A stretch of 64,000 nt of DNA, taken from contig CM055877.1 in NCBI GenBank assembly GCA_029582165.1, positions 32,705,249-32,769,248 on the forward strand. Direction: 5' to 3'. This document shows, piece after piece, positions 21,750 to 33,806 of the stretch. The stretch comes from Portulaca oleracea (lineage: Eukaryota; Streptophyta; Magnoliopsida; Caryophyllales; Portulacaceae). Numbering within the stretch: the first letter of the stretch is position 1; each line of letters begins with the position of its first letter. A program made the position numbers and the translations under genes. Under the pieces are notes generated by a model, which ran no database searches, was not told where the DNA came from, and saw only the letters and a list, made by a program, of their open reading frames with translations.

Positions 21750-22089
21750 CATTCACTAATAATGTTGTCATGAAACAAAATTTTTCTGTCACACGCCTAA
21801 ACATATTTTTCATTGAAACATATAGGGGATGCTGTGACAAATGTGAACGTCTACTGATGTTGGTAACTAACCCCAACAAGCAGGCACATAGGAAAAGGCT
21901 CATTTGATCACATTATCATCCCATTTGCTTAGTTTTGTCCGCAATTAGAAGATGTAATTTGAATTTTATCCTACTTTGATGGGTATTGTTTTGACCTATA
22001 GAATTACCCGATGCATACTCCTTAACAACCACACTTATTGTGGCGTACACAAAACTGGGTTAACATTGAATATTTTGTTCCATATTTGT
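21750..22089. other. Spacer, no gene seen
   Basis: AT-rich sequence after the chimeric ORF. I see no endonuclease continuation that I can support, and no repeats beyond single TTAACA motifs. Confidence 0.3.
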
Positions 22090-22335
22090 CTTCATTTTAG
22101 TTCTGTCAACCTATCATCTACCCATCCCCTATAAGGTATGATGAGAGACCGATGCACCAATTTTGTTTCTAACCTTTTCATTTCTTTATTTTTGCATTGT
22201 CTCAACTCAGCATTTGGTATGTCATCATGGATTTTGGCTATGTTTATTAGAAAGAATCTGACATGGGCTAATTCCTCTTGCCACAAACAACATATTGACC
22301 TCTGGCTGCATACATTGTTAGTAAATTTACATGGG
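22090..22335 (-). pseudogene. Possible relic of a GRF-type second exon
   Basis: On the minus strand, after a TATGCAG acceptor-like site (about 22325), the frame reads ICCLWQEELAHVRFFL, then a Lys/Glu-rich helix. This is the layout of the second exon of the GRF gene at 33807-34443 (RRCGKFMWVEG plus a charged helix). I cannot find the first exon with its CxC motif. The resemblance is short and could be chance. Confidence 0.3.
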
Positions 22336-23819
22336 TTTTTATTAGTGTTTTGGAAAATAGTTTAAGCTGGCATAAATTCACTATTCCGGTTTTTTTTTAA
22401 AAGGAAAAATATTAACTTTTTTTTTTTACGAAAAATACAAATATAAAAGTAGAGAAACTGCAAGGACCAACCCAATGTACCTTGTGTCTCAGGCTTCTCA
22501 GATTTCTATTATTTTGCTGATTCTGTATGTCATACAGTTGCAATGCTATTTTTGGCAACTTCCCACAATTTCCATTCAATTATTGTTATTTGAACCGACC
22601 ATTTTTATGTCCATTCATATATCTGGCTATCATCAACGACATACTTTTGGGGTAAGAATGTAGGAGAGAGAGTGTAAATAAAAATGAAAAATGCAAATTC
22701 AGAGCATATGACTGAGCCTACTTGGAACGGCTGGAGAGAGAAACAAGGATGGGGAGGAGAGAGAGAGTATGTTAGGAAAGAGAAAACCATTATATAGGAT
22801 TTATTTTGTTTATCTTTTCTTTTTGTTTTTAGGGTTTCGGGTTTGTCTCTATTCCATATTAATTGACACTTTAACTAACTTATTTTGTTCAACAAATAAT
22901 TGTCATTGGGGTATTCCACAAATAAAAGCCAATTGATATTCACATTTGGTGGTTATTATAGTTATATATATCGGGATGTCAGAAAACTTCAAATCCGTCA
23001 ATTAATTTGGAGGGGGGGGGGGGAGGATACACAAAAACACCCGCTGTCCGAAACTAATTGACAATCTAAGATCATTTAAGCTCACATATTACAACCAGTT
23101 ACTATATAAAATATCGTAATATATAATTTCATATTAGTACGTATAAGTCACTGTTATTTATCAATAATTACCAATTATCAATACTTCAGTGAGTGAAAAG
23201 GTGACAAAATGACATCATAAAAGATTTAATATTTATACGCTGGATGAAATTTAAATATGTTTTTTTGCCTTAAAATTTTTTTATTTACCCTAAATAAATT
23301 GAAAATATTGCACACAACATGACGGTAGCTGCTCGTTTCAACCATCCCCATTGAATTTCGAGTGGACGCTTAAAGTTCTTGTCAATGATTGATATGATGG
23401 GTCGACTGCAGACATTTGATGGGTTGGGGTGATTTGACAAGACGTCGTTTGCAAGCTTGCAGCTAAATTCAAGCGTCATTATTACATCGGTTGGATACCA
23501 CGCTTCTCTCCAATTTTACAATGCTAGTATCAATTAGCTGAGGTTTGCGGTAAAAATAAGCTCTAACTTTAACAATAACCAACGTTTATTAACAATAACC
23601 AAAATTTTATAGTGATTAATCGTATAAAATTGATGTCATTAGAATGAAAATAAAAATACTATTAGAAAATTATAATATTGAATTTTTTTTAAATATAGTT
23701 TTAAGTTAGATTTACTTATTGGTTAAAGATTTACACAGATAACTGTTAATGACCGCATGCAAAAAGAATAGAGGGAGTACATTTGAGTTTATGTTAATTA
23801 AGCTAGGTAAAACATCATA
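22336..23819. other. AT-rich spacer, no gene recognised
   Basis: Contains a GA-rich patch (22650-22790), a G-homopolymer (about 23012-23025) and several short frames without known domains. No element boundary was found. Confidence 0.3.
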
Positions 23820-24640
23820 TGTATAACCAAAAATATTTAAGGTTTACACTATGGGTGGACAACAGAATACATTAACCTTGTTCAAGGTAAACCAAGACGA
23901 ATACTTGGGTTAACCCGAAGAAGACTTAGTTAACATGAAGTATATATGGGTTAACCTCCAAAGGTGTGGATGTTTAGTACTTTACATTACCATCATAACC
24001 TAAATGGCATATACTGACAACGCTGAACTATATATGGGTTAACCTTCCCAGATGTCCAATTGTAGAACTTTATTTAAGCATTATATATGTTGTTGTACGT
24101 TAGTACTTACCAATTTTAATAAGCAAACGTTATGTTCAAAGAATAGTTATGAGTAGGTGAACTTGATTGAATGTTAACCCAGAAGAGTGAGCCGGTTAGC
24201 CAAGATATAACTTGGTTAACATGAACTACATATGGGTTTACCGCCCATTGTGAACTTCATTGAAGGGTTTACTGCCCAAGGTGAACTTCATTCGAGGTAA
24301 ACATGAACTATGTATGGGTTTACCGCCCAATGTTAACATGTACTATATCTGGGTTAACCGTCTAATGTGTGGATGTGTAGTTCTGTATGTTAGCGTCATA
24401 ATCCTTACGCCATACATTGACAACCCTAAAACGTAAATTAAGTTGTTGTACTAGAGAGCTTACCAATTTCAGTATGCAAACCTAATGTTTTGTGAATGAT
24501 AACCCAGATGAATGGGGCAGTTAATCCAGACATAACTTGGTTAACATGAACTTGTTCTGTGTTAACCGGTCATGGTGTTCATGTTGAGTACTTCATGTTA
24601 ACCCACAAACCCATATGCCCTACATTCATAACCCTAAACC
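23820..24640. repeat. GGTTAACC-rich array, about 320-355-bp unit
   Basis: Homologous to 17085-17885: same anchors (GCAAACGTTATGTTCAAA near 24123; TTCAGTATGCAAACCT near 24470) and the same internal modules (TTGGTTAACATGAACT, GGGTTTACCGCCCA). It ends immediately before the gypsy insertion; the flank continues on the far side at 32608. Confidence 0.8.
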
Positions 24641-24698
24641 ATAATATGAACAATTAATTCATATAAGAATAATATTGCAGAAGACAATTGAAACATGG

Positions 24699-25546
24699 TG
24701 AAGAGTCCCGAGTTCCGTTCTCGTCCCTCGTGACGTTTACCAAACGAGCCGCCTCTACTACGATCTCGAAGTGCGATTCCCGGTGAAACCCGGAAACACA
24801 AGGGTAGTCTCGGCCATCCATTGGATGAGACCCGAGACCTTCTAAGGAGGCCGCTTGTGCCCCGACCTCGGAGGCCCGAGGCCATACCGGACCGTCCCGA
24901 GAGGTTGAACAATATGGTGACGGGGTTCGGGTTACTTTTGGAAGCTAAGTGGGCATGCACAGGCTGTTTGGGGTAGGTTATAATCGCGGCCGAGTCACAC
25001 ACTATCGCGCGACACCGCTTCTTATTTCACCGATTTTGGCGAATCCTAACTCGCCGAGTCGAACCGACTCACGAGTCATCCTCCGTCAAGCTCGCCGCGC
25101 GCAACGCATCGGTCTGCCGCCAGTGGCACATCGCGCCCGAGTCAGAACCTGACTCGCCCGGGTCATGCCCGTTTTCTACCGATTTTTGCCTGCCAAAACG
25201 ACTATGTTTTGGCTAGCCTTCTTTTTTGTATAAATACTTGTTGGCCCTCATTTTTCTAGCCAGTTTTTTTGGATGATATTGAATGCCATTGCTTGAGAGC
25301 TCTTTAAGCCTCTTCCCCAAAATTCTTGTTTACTTTATCCAATCTTTGTTTGGTGGTGTTCAAGTCATTTTTTTAGTGATTAATGGTGGTTTAGCCTAAT
25401 TAGTCATGGTGGAATGTTAGGCCAAGGTTGTGGACTCTCCTAGCCAAGGTCATATGCAAACCCTATCGTGCCCAAGCTCAGTTTTCCTTTGAATTTTCTT
25501 CCGGAAACTCAAGCATCATTCATCCCACCACGACGGTAACGCTCCA
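24699..25546 (+). repeat. 5' LTR of the gypsy element
   Basis: 848 bp. The first 145 bases correspond to the C-terminal end of the polyprotein frame. It lacks several short segments present in the 3' LTR (GC-rich stretch at 25008-25130), explaining the 46-bp length difference. Confidence 0.92.
25227..25237 (+). promoter_or_regulatory. TATA box of the gypsy LTR
   Basis: TGTATAAATAC in the 5' LTR, repeated at the equivalent place in the 3' LTR (32289-32298). Likely the Pol II promoter of the element. Confidence 0.6.
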
Positions 25547-25548
25547 TC

Positions 25549-25560
25549 TGGTATCAAAGC
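25549..25560 (+). promoter_or_regulatory. Primer-binding site (initiator Met-tRNA) of gypsy element
   Basis: TGGTATCAAAGC two bases after the 5' LTR. It differs by one base (A for G) from the common plant tRNA-iMet site. Confidence 0.85.
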
Positions 25561-25896
25561 TTTGGTTTTTCAATTGCTTGAGTTGTTCTTCATTGTTCTT
25601 GCTAGTGTTGTTTCTAGTATTGGGTTTTGTGGATCGTATGCAAATATTGGTGTTCCCCAACCCCATTGCTATCATAGTTTCCTGGAAAATATTGTATTGT
25701 GGGTGTATTTGTTGGATTTTTAGCCATTTGGTGCATTGAAAAGGAGTTGGGAAATAGTGCACGCAAGGTGTTCGATGAAATGTCTAAGTGAAAAAAACAC
25801 AAAGAACCCTTAGCCAAACACTTACCAACTACAAAACAACCCTCAAACTCTACAAAATACTCCAAACACAAACCGTCCCTCACCTTTTTTCCCGGT

Positions 25897-27179
25897 ATGG
25901 CCGACGAAGCTCGCTCCGAAGAAGAGAAATCGAGCCGCCGGGGTAGTCCTCAAATTCAAGTTCTCGAGAGCCGACTCACCACCTATGACGAACGCTTCTC
26001 CACCGTTAAATGCACCCTTAATGTCATTATGGCGCGGTTGGACAACCACACCCAAGAGCGTCTAGGTCCACCCGGAGATGAACGTCAGAGGCGTGCCCAA
26101 AGCCTTATTCGTCCTCCTCCTATATTCGAGTCGAGTGACGATGATAGAGGTTCCCCACGTCGCCGTCCCGAATTCAATGGTTCCAGTGACCTTGACGAGT
26201 ACCTTGAGTGGATCCAAATGAGGGACAGGATCTTTGAGACCAAAGAATACAACGATGAGAAGGCCTTTAAGGTCGCTAGCCTGAAACTCACCAAAGTCGC
26301 GTTGCTTTGATTTGAGAATGTGAAAGCGCAAAGGGATCAGGAAGGTCGAACGAGGATCACCACTTGGACATGGCTTAAGCAGTTGATGAACCGCCGTTTC
26401 TTGCCCGTCACATACAAACAGGATGTTTTGAGGAAGGTCTATGCACTAACCCAGGGCAAGCGGTATGTGAGCGACTACAATTAGGAGTTCGAGCAACTCC
26501 TCATCAAAAGCGACCTTCAAGAACTCGAGGAGCAAACCATGATGCGTTTCTTGAATGGATTGGACTCCTCGGTTGCCAAGAAAGTTGAGGTTCAACAATA
26601 CTACTCCACGAATGACTTGTGCAGCTTGGCCCTTCGAGTTGAGCGACGAAAGAAAGAAAAGGCTACTTCCAAACCGGCTCCAAGAGCCTTGTTTCCACCG
26701 CCTAGCCGACCTCCTCCATATTCGGGTACCCCGAAACCCAGTGAGACACCCAAGTTTCCTTCAACACCTCGCACGGATAAAGGAAAAGGACTTGTTGTGG
26801 CGTCTCCAACGGACCCCTCTCGCCGGATGGAGGGTAGGAAATGCTTTAAATGCCACGGCTATGGTCACTATCAGGCGAATTGTCCGATCCGACGGACCTT
26901 GACTCTCAAGGAGGTTCAGGATATTGATGAGGAACTGCAAGCAGCCCGGGATGATTCTGAAGTGATTGTTGATGCGGTCACTAGCGAAGTTGATGATGCC
27001 GCCCCCACACCCCACGTGCATGGTGACGCCCTTGTCTTGAGGCGGGTTTTACATACTCAGGAAGCCCCTCTCGACAAGGCCCAGCTGGAGATGATCTTTC
27101 AATCTCGGTGCTTCGTGGGAGGCAAGATGTGCAACATTATTATCGATGGAGGGAGCGCACCAGCATCGCTTAAACGTAT
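25897..27179 (+). pseudogene. gypsy gag and start of protease
   Basis: One frame from MADEARSEEEK at 25897 with two in-frame stops: TGA 26308-26310 and TAG 26482-26484. The Gag core includes LDEYLEWIQMRDRIFE and YVSDYN ... EFEQLL. The nucleocapsid has one CCHC knuckle, CFKCHGYGHYQANC (about 26842-26884). The protease active-site region reads IIIDGGS (about 27130-27160), after which a frameshift near 27175 ends the frame. DGGS in place of the common DSGS is frequent in plant gypsy proteases. Both stops are of the C-to-T or G-to-A class relative to the residues usually found there. Confidence 0.88.
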
Positions 27180-28713
27180 ATGGTCGATAAGCTTGGATTG
27201 CCGCTATTACCTCACCCTCGACCTTATTCTCTCAAGTGGCTCAACGACCAAGATGGCATCAAGGTAACCAAACAAGTCCTCATGAATTTGTCTTTTGGTG
27301 CTAACTACGATGATTATGTTATTTGTGACGTTGTTCCTATGAGTGCTTGTGACATATTGTTGGGACGTCCTTCGCAATTCGACAAGCAAACGGTGCACAA
27401 CGGGTTGAAGAACACCTACACTTTTACTCATAGGGGCAAGAGGGTTCAGCTACTCCCGTTAGCTCGACATGAAATTATCTCTCCGAAACCCAGGGTGGGA
27501 AGTGAGGGACCCAAATACATGAGCGAAACACGGGTTGAGCGAACTCTAAGCAAGGGGAAGGCCGTTTTTGCCTTACTACTCTTAGAAGCAAACAAAAGTG
27601 AGGAAGATAAACCCTACACCCTCTTGTCGTCCCCCTTGTTGCCAAGTTCAGTGACGTCTTTCCCGATGATCTACCATCGGGTCTTCCACCCATTCGGGGA
27701 ATCGAGCACCAAATCGACCTTATGCCCGGAGCACACCTTCCCAACAAAGCGGCTTACCGATGCAACCCCCAAGAAACAAAGGAGTTGCAACGACAAGTGG
27801 ATGAACTCGTTTATAGGGGTTTTGTTCGGAAAGCATGAGCCCTTGTTCCGTCCCGGCCCTCCTGGTTCCCAAGAAAGATGGCACATACCGGATGTGTGTC
27901 GACAGTCGAGCGATCAACAACATCACCGTCAAGTATTGGTACCCCATACCGAGACTAGACGATATGCTTGACGAGTTGCATGGTGCATGCGTCTTTTCCA
28001 AAATCGACCTTCGGAGTGGATACCATCAGATTCGCATGCGGGAAGGAGATGAGTGGAAAACGGATTTCAAAACTAAGGGTGGGTTGTACGAGTGCTTGTC
28101 ATGCCATTGGTCTCTCCAACGCCTCTAGCACGTTCATGTGGCTCATGAACGAAGTTTTGAGACCGTTATCGGAAAGTTTGTGGTGGTTTACTTCGACGAC
28201 ATCCTTATTTACTCCAAGAGTGAAGTGGAGCATCTTTCGCATTTGGGGTCTGTTTTCGGATTCTATGATAGCTGAAGCATTTTGGCAAGCTCGAGAAGTG
28301 CGAATTTTGCACCCCTCAAGTCACATTTCTTGGGTACATCGTTTTCGACCAAGGCATTTCCATGGATCCCTCGAAAATGGAAGCCATTCGCACTTGGCCT
28401 ACTCCCTCTACTATCACGAAGGTGAGAAGCTTCCACGGCCTTGCTTCGTTCTATCGCCGGTTCATCCAAGGGTTTAGTACCCTCACTGCCCCAATCACCG
28501 AGTGTATGAAGAAGGGCACCTTTGAGTGGACCCGAGTGGCCCAAGGGGCCTTTGAGAAGCTTAAGGCTCGACTTTGTGAAGCTCCGGTGTTTGCTCTCCC
28601 GGACTTTTCACAAAGTCTTCGAGGTGGATTGTGACGCGAGCGGAGTAGGCATCGGGGCCGTACTCATGCATAATAAACGACAAGGAGTTCTATGCCCTTG
28701 TTCGTGCCCTTGA

Positions 28714-30249
28714 CCATTGTTTAGACCCAATTTTGTGTCTAAATACCGCCTAAATCCTTAGGCTTTTAACTCGTATCATGGTTTAATTTAATAACTTTTA
28801 ATGTGTTTTTGGTTATTTTGTAGATTTTTGGAGTTTTCACACAAAACGTAGCAAAACGGGCATTTTTATAGCAATTTTGGTGATTTCCCGAGCTGAGCCG
28901 GACCGGAAACCGAGGCGGAGTCGACCCGGGACCACACTCCCAACCTTTGGTGCCAATTAGTGAAGTAACGCATGCTACGACCCTCGAATTGGGTGTTACA
29001 CGCCTTAGAAAGAAGGAGGAAACAAAGGGACGAAAAGCGATAGGGTAGCCCCCGCCACCCTTGGGGTAGCACCCGCTACCACCGCTAGGCCGAGCAAGAC
29101 AACAGCTACGGTCAACAAGACCGCAGCTACGGTCGATCGAAGGAGAGAATCGCCAAGTGGTTTTCGCAGCGTAGCGCCCGCTACCCTTGGCGTAGCACCC
29201 GCTAACTATATGGTAGCGCCCGCTAAAGTTTTTGTAGTGCCCACTACCCCCCTGCTGCTGTGCTCAAAGTCGACCTTGAATTGTCACTTGAAGGCGGTAG
29301 CGCCCGCTACAATATGGGTCGCGCCCGGGACCTCCTGATCCCAAACGTGACCGTACCTACGGTCTCCAGGACCGTACCTACGGTCAATCGAAGCTCGAAA
29401 TCACCCGACCTTTTTCGCTGGGACCGTAGCCACGGTCTCCTAGACCGTATCCATGGTCTCCCCCTTTTCTGCGCGACTATTTCGGCTTGTGCGCTGCGTT
29501 TTGCCCAACTAACTTCACTTGTATATATACTCCTTGTTGACGTTTTCTAAGGGGATTCGACTTTGGATAGAATTAGATAATTTCCAGCTTTGTATTAGTG
29601 TCTTTTAGTGAGAGATTAATCTAGGGTTTCGGAGATTCATGTTTATTATTGAAGATCTGGGTATTCAAACAATTGAAAGATTGTTGGATTATCTTTTTAT
29701 TGCTTTCTCTTGTTCATCTACAGCACTCTGATAAGTATTCTCTTCCCTTAACTCTTTTATTAATTACCTTGCTAATTACTTTGCTTGTTCTTAATTGCTT
29801 TGCTTGCTATCTCTTTGTTCTTGCTTGTTTATGGTTGTTTGATGTTGGAAATCATGTTTAGGTTTGGTTTGGATGTTGTTAGCTTAGTTCTTATCATGAT
29901 TAGTGGCTAGAAACCCTATGGGTTAGGGGGGTAATTAAGGGTGTGAATGGGTGATTAGGTTTGGGTTAGCAATATTAGTGAGTAATTAGTTGGGAAATCA
30001 ACTTCCCACTCCAATCCTTATCCTCAAGTGGGATGTATTTGGGTGCGAAAGCATCCCGAATACATCCAACACTTGTGTTGGAATGTAGGAATTGGGATAG
30101 TTAGTATTCTAGTTCGCGAAAGCGAATATAAACTAACTAGGAAATTCCGTTTCATTAACCCCCCGGGTCTGTCGATGAACTTTTGGGAAGTTAATCCGGA
30201 CTATCCTTGAAAGAGGAAGCCCGGTGGGTATTTTCTAACGGAATTACCA
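28714..30249. mobile_element. Nested insertion in RNase H, LTR-like, about 1.5 kb
   Basis: The RNase H frame breaks after YALVRALDH and resumes at about 30258 (LLANQLVLHSDHEAL). The inserted sequence starts near TGTTTAGACCC, carries a TATA-like TGTATATATACTCC (29519), and has no long coding frame, so it looks like a solo LTR of another element. CTTGA flanks it on both sides (28709-28713 and 30250-30254) and may be the target duplication. With that duplication the ends would be CCATTG ... TTACCA rather than TG ... CA, so the exact ends remain uncertain by a few bases. Confidence 0.65.
29046..29470. repeat. Cluster of palindromic GTAGCGCCCGCTAC and GACCGTANCTACGGTC motifs
   Basis: Within the nested insertion, GTAGC(G/A)CCCGCTA-type near-palindromes occur about seven times (29046-29310). 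A second palindrome family, GACCGTACCTACGGTC and variants, occurs about six times (29105-29460). They do not code for anything apparent. The position inside a putative LTR suggests a regulatory or structural role, which is inference. Confidence 0.75.
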
Positions 30250-31700
30250 CTTGATTCTCCCTTCTTGCTAATCAATTAGTGCTTCATTCCGACCATGAGG
30301 CTCTCAAGTATCTAAACGGCTAACACAAGCTCAATACGCGTCATGCAAAGTGGGTGGAGTATCTTCAAAGTTTTAACTTTGTGGCTAAACACAAGAAGGG
30401 GAGCTTCAATGTCGTTGCCGATGCACTCTCTAGGAGGCATTCCCTTCTTTTGGTAGTTGAAGCGAGGGTTCTTGGGTTCCAACACATGCGGGAGTTTTAC
30501 AAGGAAGATAAGGACTTCAAAGCACATCTCGATGGTGGCAATGGTTCCTTTGTACTCCAAGATGGGTTCCTTTTCAAGGGAAACAAGTTGTATGTGCCCT
30601 AGTGTCCATTAAGGCAGCTATTGGTGCAAGAGGTTCACGGAGGTGGTCTAGCCAGTCATTTCGGCATAAACAAGACCCTTGACATGCTAATGGAGCATTT
30701 TTATTGGCCTAGAATGGGAGGGGACATGCACGATGTGATCTCCAAGTGTGTTATGTGTTAACATGCCAAAAGCCAGTTTCACCAAGGGCTTTACACCCCT
30801 CTTCCCGTTCTGAATGGCCCGTGGGAAGATTTGAGCATGGACTTCATCGTTGCTCTTCTCCGAACCGTGCGTGGCAAGGACTCAGTCCTCGTCGTCGTTG
30901 ACCGTTTCTTCAAGATGGCACACTTCGTTGCTTGTGAGAAAACCGACGATGCCACTCACATCGCTAATCTCTTCTTCCGAGAGATAGTGAGGTTGCACGG
31001 TTTTTCAAGGACGATTGTTTCAGATCGTGACACGAATTTATGAGTCATTTTTGGAGGTCTCTATGGAAACTCCTTGGAACGAAGCTCCTTTTCAGCACAT
31101 CGCACCACCCTCAAACGGATGGTCAAACTGAGGTCACGAACAAGACCCTCACTACCTTGCTTCGGGGTCTTGTGAGCAAGAGTCTACGAGATTGGGATGT
31201 TAAGCTTTGTCATGCCGAGTTCGCATACAATCGGGCTCCTTCGTTCGCCACGGGTCGCTTGCTTTTTGAAACATAATACAGGGTGAATCCTATCACTCCC
31301 ATCGACCTCCTTCCTCTATCGTTGGAGGCAAGGACGAGTTTTGAGGCAAGCGAGAAGGCCGCCGAGATTCAAAGGCTTCATCGCCAGATCCGGGATAAGA
31401 TCGAGAGGACTAATGAGCTCTACAAATTCTGAGTCAACAAGTACCGCCGGAACATCACCTTCAAACCCGGGGACTTGGTTTGGCTCCATCTAAGGAACGA
31501 ACGATTTCCTTTGCGGAGGAAAAGCAAACTTATGCCAAGAAGTGAAGGGTCCTTCAAGGTGTTGGAGAAGATAAATGATAACGCGTACAAGCTCGATCTT
31601 CCAGGAGATATGGGGGTCTCCTCCATGTTCAACATTGGCAACCTTTCACCCTACATCGAGGATGTTGAACTCGATGCGGATTTGGGGGCAAATCCTCTTC

Positions 31701-31713
31701 AAGAAGGGGAGGA
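31701..31713 (+). promoter_or_regulatory. Polypurine tract of gypsy element
   Basis: AAGAAGGGGAGGA directly abuts the 3' LTR and would prime plus-strand synthesis. It is also part of the open integrase-end frame (acidic residues). Confidence 0.85.
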
Positions 31714-32607
31714 TGAAGAGTCCCGAGTTCCGTTCTCGTCCCTCGTGACGTTTGCCAAACGAGCCGCCTCTACTACAGTAAATCTCGAAGTGCAATTCCC
31801 GGTGAAACCCGGAAACACATGGGTAGTCTCGGCCATCCATTGGATGGGACCCGAGACCTTCTAAGGAGGCCGCTTGCGCCCCGACCCTGGAGGCCCGAGG
31901 CCGTACCGGACCGTCCTGAGAGGTTGAACAATGTGGTGACGGGGTTCGGGTTACTTTTGGAAGCTAAGTGGGCATGCACAGGCTATTTGGGGCAGGTTAT
32001 AGTCGCGGCCGAGTCACACACTGTCGCGCCCGCGACACCCGCCTGCTGTTTCAGCTGATTTTGGGTAGAATCCTGACTCGCCTGAGTCAGAACCTGACTC
32101 TCCCGAGTCATCCCTCTGGTCAAGCTCGTCGCACCCGCGACGTGAGCGATAACGCCCGTGACGTACCGATTCTGCTGCCGCCAGTGGCACGTCGCGCCCG
32201 AGTCAGAACCTGACTCGCCCGAGCCATGCCCGTTTTCTACCGATTTTTGCCTTTCCAAAACGACTGTGTTTTGGCTTGCCTCCTTTTTGTATAAATACTT
32301 GTTGGCCCTCATTTTTCTAGGCAGTTTTTTTGGATGATATTGAATGCCATTGCTTGAGAGCTCTCTAAGCCTCTCCCCCCAAATTCTTGTTTACTTTATC
32401 CAATCTTTGTTTGGTGGTGTTCAAGTCATTTCTTTAGTGATTAATGGTCGTTTAGCCTAATTAGTCATGGTGGAATGTTAGGCCAAGGTTGTGGACTCTC
32501 CTAGCAAAGGTCATATGCAAACCCTATCGTGTGCAAGCTCCGTTTTCCTTTGAATTTTCTTCCGGAAACTCAAGCATTATTCATCCCACCACGACGGTAA
32601 CGCTCCA
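31714..32607 (+). repeat. 3' LTR of the gypsy element
   Basis: 894 bp, ends in CGCTCCA followed by the CATGG duplication. It contains GC-rich near-palindromes such as GTCGCGCCCGCGACA and direct GAGTCAGAACCTGACTC dyads (32020-32220) that are eroded in the 5' LTR. Confidence 0.92.
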
Positions 32608-32936
32608 CATGGGAAAAAGGTACACATAACGAAATTGTTCAAAGATTACATAACATAATCCGAACTGACATATAGATATAAACACATGAATTACATAACA
32701 GGTGAAGCATATGAAAAACCTAGACAGAAGGAAGTTGTCCATACATTACATAACATAATCAAAATATAGGACAAACTAAATTCAAACTACCTGAGTCATT
32801 CATTCCATAACATAAAGGCATGAAAAAAGAATTTGAACAACATTTAATGGTTCATGCTTGCCTCCTTTAGGGCCCTCTTAGAGTTGAGAATCCAAACTTC
32901 AGCAGGCCGGAAATCACAGTTGTCGACTTTCGTTGC

Positions 32937-33399
32937 CGTTTCCTCTGAACTTTCTTGTGTTAACACAACTTATGCCGAAGACCGACACCGATTGTTTTGA
33001 TGACGAACATCATCTGGACAATCCATGGTTTTTTGTTCCTCACTGCAATGTCGTTGAACCTAACCAGATCGAAATGGGGCATATGGTTGCCCAGTCAGGG
33101 AAAGCCGGGATCGGCGGCCCGAATGGAGCGTAATATGGGAGATTGTCAAGTTCAGAAAGTAATAATAGGAGCTTGACCCCTTCAAACCAACCTCTCATGT
33201 ACACCCACTGTCTCACATGTATACGAAATAGTATATCATCTAGAACCAATCCCTCTTCCACCAACATGTGTTTTCGGGCTTCTGAAATAACATCTTCGTA
33301 AAACATCGTCAGCAAGTAGTAACGATCACCCATGTCTTGGGCATCCTCTTGAGCATGGTCCTCGTTGGGGCAAGGGGCGTAAAGGCGCCAATCATATGT
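32937..33399 (-). pseudogene. P-family ORF, copy 3 (unknown function)
   Basis: Third copy. From about 33399 it reads YDWRLYAPCPNEDH, then from Met 33333 GDRYYLLTMFYEDVISEARKH and RQWVYMRGWFEGVK. One lost base near 33075 shifts the frame; the original frame resumes as DIAVRNKKPWIVQMMFVIKTI and ends at a TAA near 32960. The N-terminus before YDW is replaced by unrelated sequence. It is about as close to copy 2 as a recent paralogue would be. The flanking sequence on both sides is also shared with copy 2, so the duplicated unit is larger than the ORF. Confidence 0.6.
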
Positions 33400-33806
33400 G
33401 TATTAATTTCAATTTTTTTACTTTAAATGTTGACAGAAAATTAAGCATATTAAATAAACAGATTATTTACACATGATATTGTTATCAACATCGTACAATC
33501 ATAACGACATACACACTAAACCTGAAACTAAATTACACGTATTAATTTCCATTAATTGATACATATGTTTACACAAATACCGAGTGGTTACATATTGAAA
33601 GTTCCACCGTATTGGGAAACAATGTTACAACTTGCATGATGTGGCCAAACAAAACAAGGGCTACTGACATACATTGTAATACAAAAACTGAACCCTACAC
33701 TATTCACATCAAGTGGAACCCTAATACAAAAAACACATGGACACAATATATTCAATCAAAAGTTAGGGTAATCTTGAATGCTCCACTTGGGATATTCCAT
33801 TTTAAC
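33400..33806. other. Spacer with dispersed repeat
   Basis: 33420-33600 is the repeat shared with 20340-20515. The remainder up to the GRF gene shows no frame of note. Confidence 0.5.

Larger units (their letters stand above)
27180..31864 (+). pseudogene. gypsy pol (protease end, RT, RNase H, integrase)
   Basis: Broken polyprotein. The protease C-terminal part has ACDILLGRP (27345). RT N-terminus is at 27645-27830; then [33 protein letters not shown] and the catalytic VVYFDDILIYSK at about 28180-28215. RNase H begins at about 28600, is split by an insertion at 28714-30249, and resumes LVLHSDHEALKYL. Integrase shows the HHCC finger with a TAA (30759-30761) after the second Cys, MDFI and SDRDT for the catalytic Asp residues, and HHPQTDGQTEVTN with the Glu. 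A frameshift lies near 31040 and a stop near 31430. The last frame (31475-31864) runs through the purine tract and 150 bases into the 3' LTR. Confidence 0.9.
24699..32607 (+). mobile_element. Complete-length Ty3/gypsy LTR retrotransposon
   Basis: LTRs at 24699-25546 (848 bp) and 31714-32607 (894 bp) both begin TGAAGAGTCCCGAG and end ACGGTAACGCTCCA. The target duplication CATGG flanks them at 24694-24698 and 32608-32612. A Met-tRNA primer site and a purine-rich tract sit in the right places. Domain order gag, PR, RT, RNase H, IN is that of Ty3/gypsy. The LTRs differ by several indels, and the coding region has many stops and frameshifts plus a nested insertion inside RNase H. It is therefore old and non-functional. 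The insertion site matches 17893-17930, an uninterrupted paralogue of the empty site. Confidence 0.95.
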
